The notes beneath the pieces were generated by a model. The model worked only from the letters and a program-made list of their open reading frames with translations. It was not told the DNA's origin and made no database searches. A stretch of 7,088 nt of DNA from Aquificaceae bacterium. GTDB lineage: Bacteria; Aquificota; Aquificia; Aquificales; Aquificaceae. The position numbers and the translations under genes were made by a program. Position 1 is the first letter of the stretch. Each line of letters begins with the position of its first letter. The stretch is taken from positions 1-7,088 of the forward strand of contig WFPN01000223.1 in the NCBI GenBank assembly GCA_015487535.1, in the 5' to 3' direction. Below are positions 1-3,905 of the stretch, piece by piece.

Positions 1-40
1 GGGTAAGAGCTCCCATCTTAAAGAAGTCCCTTCTGTCCAT
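1..40 (-). CDS. N-terminus of a Tat-exported protein (partial)
   Basis: Only the first 13 codons are in the window; they start at an ATG (complement of 38-40) and read MDRRDFFKMGALT before running off the left edge. The R-R-D-F-F-K segment is a textbook twin-arginine motif (RRxFxK) followed by the start of a hydrophobic stretch, so the protein is probably folded in the cytoplasm and exported by the Tat system, often with a redox cofactor. A purine-rich AAAGGGGG stretch lies about 6-14 bases upstream and can serve as ribosome binding site. The gene follows the SOR-like gene on the same strand with a 124 bp gap that holds a G/C-rich tract. The motif and start are seen directly; the product cannot be named from 13 residues. 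Confidence 0.75.
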   Translation of the reverse strand, partial: MDRRDFFKMGALT

Positions 41-78
41 GACACACCCCCTTTCCTGTTTTCAATTTAATCTCTGAC

Positions 79-93
79 GCTATTTAAGATAGC
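79..93. repeat. small perfect inverted repeat upstream of the Tat-signal gene
   Basis: GCTAT-TTAAG-ATAGC is a perfect 5-bp inverted repeat with a 5-base AT-rich loop, 39 bp upstream of the Tat-signal gene start. It lies in the stretch where a promoter or operator for that gene would be expected. It has no T-run, so it does not read as a terminator. A role as operator is only a guess. Confidence 0.35.
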
Positions 94-127
94 ACTCTTG
101 TCATAGTTGGACTTGAAAAAGTTAAAA

Positions 128-149
128 GGAGGGAGGGGGAGGGGAGGGG
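128..149 (+). other. G-rich tract with four G-runs (G-quadruplex motif)
   Basis: The plus strand has G-runs of 3, 5, 4 and 4 bases (131-133, 135-139, 141-144, 146-149) separated by single A residues, which fits the intramolecular G-quadruplex pattern with one-base loops. It lies just past the stop codon of the minus-strand SOR-like gene. In that gene's transcript the same tract is C-rich and almost free of G, followed by U-rich sequence, which is also the composition of a Rho-utilisation site. The sequence is seen directly; either function is inference. Confidence 0.5.
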
Positions 150-164
150 CGAGCCATGGAGGGG

Positions 165-623
165 TCAGCAGCTTTCGCAGGAGGCGAACTTCTTCTTGGC
201 TTCTATAGCCTTCTTAGCTGTTTCAGGATCGTAAGCCTTACCCTGCCACAGCATGGTGTAGGCTATCTCCTCGTTTCCGTTCTCACAGAGCTCGAGAACC
301 CTCTCAAATAGTCTCTGGAACTCAGGGCTCTGGTGGGACTTCTCGTGCTGTTCGAAAGAGGTCCAGAAGGTAACTATCAGGGCCTCCTTGTCTTTCAGCG
401 GGGAGACCTCCTTGTCCTCAACCGTCGAACCCTCCTTGGATATCATTCCGGCGTTCATTAGGACAAAGCCACCTATGAACCCGTCTATGGAGTGGAACGT
501 CTTCACGTGTTCACAAAGTTCGGCAACCCTCTCTTCAAGATCCTCGACGGTGTACTCCGGCTTGAGGATAACCCTGTTTATGGTAACCACCCCGTCGGGT
601 GGAAATTCCTTTATCAGCGCCAT
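165..623 (-). CDS. SOR-like small protein (resembles N-terminal half of sulfur oxygenase reductase)
   Basis: A 152-residue protein. The ATG at 621-623 is preferred because AGGAGGT (complement 631-637) sits 7 bases before it, while the in-frame TTG at 627-629 would be 1 base from that site. Compared from memory with archaeal SOR, it shares V-x-I-N near the start, a G-F-I-G segment (about 48-51) after a cysteine (C37), then T-F-W (85-87) followed by H93-E-K-S-H97 and E118/E119. In Acidianus SOR the non-haem iron ligands are H86, H90 and E114, in the same order and nearly the same spacing, and the catalytic cysteine C31 also precedes a G-F-V-G. The usual SOR is about 308 residues with a second ferredoxin-like repeat that is absent here. 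The C-terminus ends C-E-S-C. It could act in sulfur oxidation or be a general dimeric alpha+beta-barrel (ABM-type) protein. No signal peptide is visible. Confidence 0.6.
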   Translation of the reverse strand: MALIKEFPPDGVVTINRVILKPEYTVEDLEERVAELCEHVKTFHSIDGFIGGFVLMNAGMISKEGSTVEDKEVSPLKDKEALIVTFWTSFEQHEKSHQSPEFQRLFERVLELCENGNEEIAYTMLWQGKAYDPETAKKAIEAKKKFASCESC

Positions 624-630
624 CGCCAAT

Positions 631-637
631 ACCTCCT
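631..637 (-). promoter_or_regulatory. ribosome binding site of the SOR-like gene
   Basis: The minus strand reads AGGAGGT here, nearly the full anti-Shine-Dalgarno complement. It is 7 bases from the ATG at 623 and 1 base from the upstream in-frame TTG, which decides the start in favour of the ATG. Confidence 0.8.
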
Positions 638-648
638 TCAGTTTTCAG

Positions 649-695
649 ATTATAAGGATATTCATATATAAGAAATTTGTTATGACTTGTGTCAA
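649..695 (-). promoter_or_regulatory. probable promoter region of the SOR-like gene
   Basis: A perfect TTGACA (complement 690-695) is followed at 18-19 bp by TTATAT/TATATA (complement about 665-671), and a perfect TATAAT lies further down (complement 649-654) without a matching -35. Either could set the start of a short leader that carries the strong ribosome binding site. Which -10 is used cannot be decided from sequence. Confidence 0.5.
683..694. promoter_or_regulatory. TGAC-N4-GTCA dyad between divergent promoters
   Basis: TGAC-ttgt-GTCA is a perfect 4+4 dyad overlapping the -35 hexamer of the SOR-like promoter. It is about 57 bp upstream of the inferred ribH transcription start. Its shape is similar to half-sites used by CRP/FNR-family regulators, though it is not the consensus. 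It could be an operator; the short length means chance is a real alternative. Confidence 0.25.
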
Positions 696-733
696 ATAAG
701 GGGAAAGTGGACCTTCAGAGAGCTTTTTGGGAC

Positions 734-739
734 TATAAT
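734..739 (+). promoter_or_regulatory. -10 element of the ribH-nusB promoter
   Basis: A perfect TATAAT lies 9 bases before the ribH ATG. Transcription starting 6-8 bases downstream would begin within a few bases of the ATG, giving an essentially leaderless mRNA. That fits the lack of any Shine-Dalgarno sequence ahead of ribH. No convincing -35 hexamer is seen at 16-18 bp. Confidence 0.55.
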
Positions 740-748
740 TAAAACACT

Positions 749-1216
749 ATGAAGACATACGAGGGAGAACTGAAGGCGGAAGGTTTAAGGTTTGCGATAG
801 TGGCCTCCAGGTTCAACCACATGCTTGTGGACAGGCTCGTCGAAGGGGCCATCGACTGCATACTTAGGCATGGAAGCTCGGAGGAAAACATAGAGCTTGC
901 AAGGGTCCCGGGTTCGTGGGAGATACCCGTAGCGGTAAAGAAGTTCGTGGAGCGAGAGGATATAGACGCGATCATAGCTCTCGGTGTTCTCATAAGGGGT
1001 AGCACGCCTCACTTCGAGTACATAGCCTCCGAGGTGTCGAAGGGTATAGCCAACCTTGCCATAGAGGCGGGCAAGCCTGTTTCTTTCGGGATAATAACCG
1101 CCGACACACTAGAACAGGCCGTGGAGAGGGCGGGAACCAAGATGGGGAACAAAGGTTGGGAGGCTGCCTTGTCCGCGATAGAGATGGCGAACCTCTTCAG
1201 GAAGCTCGGTCGATAG
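749..1216 (+). CDS. ribH: 6,7-dimethyl-8-ribityllumazine synthase
   Basis: Lumazine synthase condenses 5-amino-6-ribitylamino-uracil with 3,4-dihydroxy-2-butanone 4-phosphate, the penultimate step of riboflavin synthesis, in the cytoplasm. The 155-residue protein is almost collinear with the well-studied Aquifex aeolicus enzyme (154 residues), which forms 60-subunit icosahedral capsids. The known active-site residues fall at the same numbers: F22 in S-R-F-N-H, H88 in R-G-S-T-P-H-F, R127 and K135 in the R-A-G-T-K-M-G-N-K segment. The substrate-binding P-G-S-W-E-I-P motif is at 54-60. The ATG start lacks a Shine-Dalgarno sequence and lies 9 bases after a perfect TATAAT, so translation may be leaderless. 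nusB follows after 2 bp, the common ribH-nusB arrangement of many bacteria. Confidence 0.97.
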   Translation: MKTYEGELKAEGLRFAIVASRFNHMLVDRLVEGAIDCILRHGSSEENIELARVPGSWEIPVAVKKFVEREDIDAIIALGVLIRGSTPHFEYIASEVSKGIANLAIEAGKPVSFGIITADTLEQAVERAGTKMGNKGWEAALSAIEMANLFRKLGR

Positions 1217-1218
1217 GT

Positions 1219-1653
1219 ATGAGGTTCAGAAAGAAGGCCAGAGAGAACAGCCTCCTGGTGCTTTACAGGTGGGACATAAGGGGGGACTCTATAGATAAGG
1301 TTTTTAAGGAGTACGTGGAGGAGAAGGGGATAAAGAATAGAGACATAAAGGGTTATATGGAGGGACTGATAGGAACTGTCAAGGAGAGACTTCCGGAGAT
1401 AGACTCCCTTATATCCGAGTACTCCGAGGACTGGAGCCTAGATAGGCTCGGATATATAGAGAGGAACGCGCTTAGGCTAGGGGTAGCTGAGCTTCTATAC
1501 CTAAACCCTCCGGATCCGGGGAGGGCGTTCAACGACTACATAGATCTGGTTAAGAAGTACGCAGACAGGAAGGCGGCCAGGTTTGTAAACGGGGTTCTCT
1601 CAAAGATATACAGGGAGCGCAGGGCTACCTCTTCAGCGAGAAAAGCAGGTTGA
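1219..1653 (+). CDS. nusB: transcription antitermination factor NusB
   Basis: NusB binds boxA RNA together with S10 (NusE) and supports antitermination and processing of rRNA transcripts. The 144-residue all-helical protein closely matches Aquifex NusB as I recall it: the N-terminal R-x-A-R-x-x-x-x-x-x-L-Y segment, the W72-S-x-D-R-L-G-Y-I-E-R-N-A-L-R-L block (72-87), and the C-terminal V-K-K-Y-A-D-x-K-A-x-x-F-V-N-G-V-L block (111-127). The start at ATG 1219 is chosen because family members begin M-R-x-R-K; an upstream in-frame ATG at 1156 would read inside ribH. It is 2 bp after ribH and has only a weak ribosome binding site, so translational coupling is likely. Its last 29 bp overlap the convergent DUF2905 gene. 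Confidence 0.96.
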   Translation: MRFRKKARENSLLVLYRWDIRGDSIDKVFKEYVEEKGIKNRDIKGYMEGLIGTVKERLPEIDSLISEYSEDWSLDRLGYIERNALRLGVAELLYLNPPDPGRAFNDYIDLVKKYADRKAARFVNGVLSKIYRERRATSSARKAG

Positions 1654-1849
1654 GAAGAAGGGTCAAAAGAACGCTGAGAAGTATAGAGGTCACTATGGGA
1701 AAGTAGAAGACGAAGTTATCCTTCTTTATCACTATATCTCCGGGAAGTTTCCCAAGTCCGAGGGGAAGCCTTTCAAAGAACATAAGCAAAAGACCAAGAA
1801 CCACCATCAGGATACCGAAGAAGATCAGGATCTTCCCCAGCTCTGACAT
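1625..1849 (-). CDS. DUF2905 family small membrane protein
   Basis: A 74-residue inner-membrane protein with two hydrophobic segments (about 7-25 and 48-70) joined by a short loop containing L-P-G-D-I (35-39) and F-Y-F-P (48-51). The R-L-P...L-P-G-D-I...F-Y-F-P-x-x-T-S-I-L-L-S order is the signature of DUF2905, a widespread family of unknown function. It starts 2 bp after the murD stop with no Shine-Dalgarno sequence of its own, so it is probably translated by coupling from murD. Its 3' end overlaps the 3' end of convergent nusB by 29 bp, leaving no room for a conventional terminator between the two operons. Confidence 0.88.
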   Translation of the reverse strand: MSELGKILIFFGILMVVLGLLLMFFERLPLGLGKLPGDIVIKKDNFVFYFPIVTSILLSVLLTLLLNLLFSLKR

Positions 1850-1851
1850 AC

Positions 1852-3099
1852 TTATAGTTTACAACGCTCTATAACGAGCCTGTTAAAGACCTCGCCCCTC
1901 TCCACATAGCTTGAGAACATGTCGAAGGAGGAGCATCCCGGTGAGAAGAGTATGAAGTCCCCAGATCTTGCCAAGTGGAGGGCCTCATCGATAGCGTCCT
2001 CTAGGGAGTTCTTGGTTTTTATGTTGGAACCACCGCCGAAGGCGGTCCTCATAGCTTCCCTCGTCTCGCCTATAAGGAGGGCGAACTTCGCCTTACGCTG
2101 GACGAGCTCCTTGAGAGGGGAAAAGTCCGCTCCCTTATCCTTCCCACCCGCTATCAGGATTACGCTCTGATCCGGAAAGCTCTCGAGCGCCACCTTTAAA
2201 GAGTTGGGCGTTGTGGACTTGGAGTCGTTGTAGATCTCCACTCCCCCGAATGTGGCGACAAGCTCCATCCTGAAGGGAAGTCCTCTAAAGCTCTGGAGGG
2301 TCTCCCTTATGGCCTCGGCAGGCACTCCCATAGATCTGGCTATGACGCTCGCGGTTACGGCATTCCTGAGGTTGTGTTCTCCTCTCAGGTTCAGGTCCGT
2401 CGTCTCGAAGAGCTTCTCGCCCTGAAAGAGAACCTCTCCGTTTCTGATCTCTACCTCCCTTCGCAGGTTAATCCGCCTGGCTTCCGTCGGCGTCCTGAGG
2501 ATCTCTTCCTGGTCGAGGACCTCTACGAACAGATCCTCTTCCCTCTGCCTTCTGAAGATGTTGTGCTTGCTTAGCAGGTAGTCCTCCATGCTCGGGTGCC
2601 AGTCGAGATGGTCCTGGGAGAAGTTGAGGAAGGCTCCCACCACAGGTCTGAATGTGGAAAGGGTCTTCCCCTGGAAGGAGGATACCTCGACCACCGCGAG
2701 GGCGCCAGGATCTTTGAGAACCACCTCAGATAGGGGCGTGCCAGCGTTCCCGGCCTCATACGTCTTTGGGAACTTTTTAGAGAGCATCAGGTAAATGAGC
2801 CTGGTCGTTGTTGACTTGCCGTCCGTTCCCGTTATGGCGACAGTCCTGCCTTTGAAGAACCTCCAGGCGAGCTCCAGCTCACCGATAACTTCTATTTCCT
2901 TCCTCAGAGCTTCCTTCCAGAGGGGGTGTCTCGGTGGTATGCCCGGAGATAGAACTATAGTGTCCACGAGATCTATAAACTCTTCCCACCTGTCCCCCCT
3001 CGCGTCGTCTCCAGAGTAAACCTCGCAACCCTTCTCCCTGAGAAGCTGTACGGCGGCACGACCGCTCTTCCCGAGCCCCCAAACGAGGTATCTCTTCAT
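1852..3099 (-). CDS. murD: UDP-N-acetylmuramoyl-L-alanine--D-glutamate ligase
   Basis: MurD adds D-glutamate to UDP-MurNAc-L-Ala with ATP, an essential cytoplasmic step of peptidoglycan synthesis. The 415-residue length is normal for the shorter thermophile members. Visible Mur-ligase features in order: N-terminal nucleotide-binding W-G-L-G-K-S-G (7-13), L-S-P-G-I-P (50-55), ATP P-loop G-T-D-G-K-S-T (91-97), S-Q-D-H-L-D-W-H (161-168), G-E-H-N-x-R-N-A (240-247), N-D-S-K-S-T (291-296), G-G-K-D-K-G-A-D-F (318-326), and S-P-G-C-S-S-F-D-M-F near the C-terminus. Position 277 is F in G-L-P-F-R, where H is usual. The ATG at 3097-3099 is chosen because longer readings translate the tRNA-Cys fragment. 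In the uninterrupted host the gene would follow tRNA-Cys by about 10 bp and probably share its transcript; the inserted element now lies directly upstream. Confidence 0.96.
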   Translation of the reverse strand: MKRYLVWGLGKSGRAAVQLLREKGCEVYSGDDARGDRWEEFIDLVDTIVLSPGIPPRHPLWKEALRKEIEVIGELELAWRFFKGRTVAITGTDGKSTTTRLIYLMLSKKFPKTYEAGNAGTPLSEVVLKDPGALAVVEVSSFQGKTLSTFRPVVGAFLNFSQDHLDWHPSMEDYLLSKHNIFRRQREEDLFVEVLDQEEILRTPTEARRINLRREVEIRNGEVLFQGEKLFETTDLNLRGEHNLRNAVTASVIARSMGVPAEAIRETLQSFRGLPFRMELVATFGGVEIYNDSKSTTPNSLKVALESFPDQSVILIAGGKDKGADFSPLKELVQRKAKFALLIGETREAMRTAFGGGSNIKTKNSLEDAIDEALHLARSGDFILFSPGCSSFDMFSSYVERGEVFNRLVIERCKL

Positions 3100-3109
3100 T
3101 CTTTCATAG

Positions 3110-3153
3110 AGGCGACGGGCGGATTCGAACCGCCGTAGAAGGGATTTGCAGTC
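3110..3153 (-). pseudogene. 3' fragment of tRNA-Cys(GCA), 5' half missing
   Basis: Read on the minus strand, the fragment has anticodon GCA (complement 3147-3149) in a CTGCAAA loop, the 3' strand of the anticodon stem (TCCCT), a 5-base variable loop, a perfect T-arm (GGCGG-TTCGAAT-CCGCC), the acceptor 3' strand CGTCGCC and discriminator T, as expected for tRNA-Cys; CCA is not encoded. The 33 bases 5' of the anticodon do not provide the needed acceptor strand GGCGACG. The 5' anticodon-stem strand (GCAGA) pairs poorly with TCCCT. So only the 3' half is present. This is the displaced 3' end left when an element integrates into the anticodon region; the functional gene should be rebuilt at the far end of the element. 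Confidence 0.85.
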
Positions 3154-3157
3154 TGCA
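3110..3157. other. prophage attachment-site junction in tRNA-Cys (putative)
   Basis: The tRNA-Cys sequence is continuous from about 3153 down to 3110 and stops abruptly at the anticodon stem, with phage-like genes beyond. Tyrosine recombinases often cross over in the anticodon loop, with the stem arms as core binding sites. A perfect short palindrome, TGCAG-A-CTGCA, spans 3147-3157 exactly at the break. The second copy of the core should lie beyond the right edge of the window. Confidence 0.7.
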
Positions 3158-3184
3158 CACGCCACTTTTGACTATATTCGACCC

Positions 3185-3197
3185 CTTGTTTATCAAG
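3185..3197. repeat. short inverted repeat at the doc stop codon
   Basis: CTTG-TTTAT-CAAG overlaps the stop codon of the Doc toxin gene, 32 bp inside the tRNA break. It has no T-run. It may be part of the integrase-binding region; four base pairs is short enough to be chance. Confidence 0.25.
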
Positions 3198-3684
3198 CAT
3201 TCGAGAAAACCCATTCTGAATTTCTGACATTTTTCTGACACGAAAGCGTTTTCGTGTACTCGGACAGGACTTCCTCGACATATGAAGCGTAATCCTCTAC
3301 GTGCTCAAACAAAAAACGCTCAAGCATACTTGCAGCTTCTTCCCGATCGAGAGAACCCTTAGCAAACCCTACGGCTATATTGTACAAGACGTCATCTGGG
3401 ATCTTTGATGTATCATAACCGTTTATCTCCAAAAACCTAAGCATAGCCATAATCCCCACTCTTTTGTTTCCGTCTATAAAAGGGTGATTTTTGATTATAG
3501 CTTCGCAAAGCACTACAGCCTTAACTACTACCCCCTCATAAAGATCATGGCCTCCGAAGGAAGCCTTAGGCTTATTTACAGCGCTTTCAAGAAGAGCTAC
3601 ATCTCTAAGCCCTACTCTACCGCCAAGGTTAATGAATATTCTTGAGTACAACTCAAGCACATCTTCTACGGTCAGGTACTTCAT
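3193..3684 (-). CDS. doc: Doc/Fic-family toxin (death-on-curing)
   Basis: A 163-residue Fic-fold protein. The signature H-P-F-I-D-G-N-K-R is at 67-75, which fits the Doc pattern HxFxxxNKR; P1 Doc is a kinase that phosphorylates EF-Tu and stops translation. The N-terminal start (Y-L-T-V-E-D-V-L-x-L-Y) and the G-L-R-D...L-L-E-S-A-V region are typical of the family. The canonical domain seems to end near residue 125; a tail of about 38 residues follows and is encoded by repeat-containing DNA next to the attachment site. The ATG at 3682-3684 overlaps the antitoxin TGA by one base (TGATG), and AGAGG lies about 8 bases upstream; GTG at 3685-3687 is an alternative. The position as last gene before the junction suits a retention module for the element. 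Confidence 0.88.
   Translation of the reverse strand: MKYLTVEDVLELYSRIFINLGGRVGLRDVALLESAVNKPKASFGGHDLYEGVVVKAVVLCEAIIKNHPFIDGNKRVGIMAMLRFLEINGYDTSKIPDDVLYNIAVGFAKGSLDREEAASMLERFLFEHVEDYASYVEEVLSEYTKTLSCQKNVRNSEWVFSNA
3214..3240. repeat. direct repeats TTTCTGACA near the attachment junction
   Basis: TTTCTGACA occurs twice, at 3221-3229 and 3232-3240, 11 bp apart (about one helical turn), and a shorter TTCTGA copy begins at 3214. They lie 60-90 bp inside the tRNA break and within the 3' tail of the Doc gene. Short direct repeats at this distance are typical of integrase arm-binding or excisionase sites. Confidence 0.5.
3238..3257. repeat. perfect 8-bp inverted repeat within the Doc tail
   Basis: ACACGAAA-GCGT-TTTCGTGT is a perfect 8-bp inverted repeat with a 4-base loop. 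It begins within the second direct repeat and lies in the coding sequence of the Doc C-terminal tail. No T-run follows on either strand, so it is not an intrinsic terminator. It may bind a protein in the attachment region or shape the 3' end of the toxin mRNA. Confidence 0.5.
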
Positions 3685-3881
3685 CACTTGAGCCTCTTCA
3701 GAAGGTTAATCCTTTCCTTTACAAGCCTATCCGCCTCCCTCAGCCCTTTCCTTGTTACATAGCCATGTTCGAGCAAAAGCTTTTCAATATCCTCAGGGCT
3801 TTTAGCCATTCTGAAAATCTCCTCAAGAGAAAGCCTTTTTGCTTTTACAGCCCTTCCCATCCTTCTATGATGGTAATTCAC
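3684..3881 (-). CDS. putative antitoxin upstream of doc
   Basis: A 65-residue, strongly basic and mostly helical protein that I do not recognise as Phd, AbrB or another named antitoxin family. It is called antitoxin only from its context: it sits immediately before the Doc gene, its TGA overlaps the toxin ATG by one base, and small gene before toxin is the normal order of such pairs. The start is a GTG at 3879-3881 with GAGG about 5 bases upstream; the internal ATG eight codons in has AAGG directly adjacent and is less likely. The middle (about 17-40) is acidic and amphipathic, the C-terminal third is rich in Arg and Lys. It follows the metallophosphoesterase by 24 bp, so it may also be read from the phage late transcript. 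Confidence 0.6.
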   Translation of the reverse strand: MNYHHRRMGRAVKAKRLSLEEIFRMAKSPEDIEKLLLEHGYVTRKGLREADRLVKERINLLKRLK

Positions 3882-3905
3882 CCTTTCCTCAAAATCAACC
3901 CAGAT

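Noticed and set aside
388..699. Plus-strand open frame across the SOR-like gene start and promoter region
   Set aside because: Low-complexity Ser/Thr-rich translation antisense to a well-supported gene and running through its promoter.
1156..1218. Earlier in-frame start for nusB
   Set aside because: The 21 extra residues overlap the conserved end of ribH and are not seen in NusB proteins, which begin at the ATG at 1219.
3100..3165. Longer murD reading with 22 extra N-terminal residues
   Set aside because: The extension translates the tRNA-Cys fragment; the Mur-ligase N-terminal domain begins normally at the ATG at 3097-3099.
3110..3185. A complete functional tRNA-Cys
   Set aside because: No 5' acceptor strand complementary to CGTCGCC is found 33 bases before the anticodon, and the 5' anticodon stem does not pair.
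3238..3257. Inverted repeat as an intrinsic terminator of doc
   Set aside because: It is inside the coding sequence and no T-run follows the stem on either strand.
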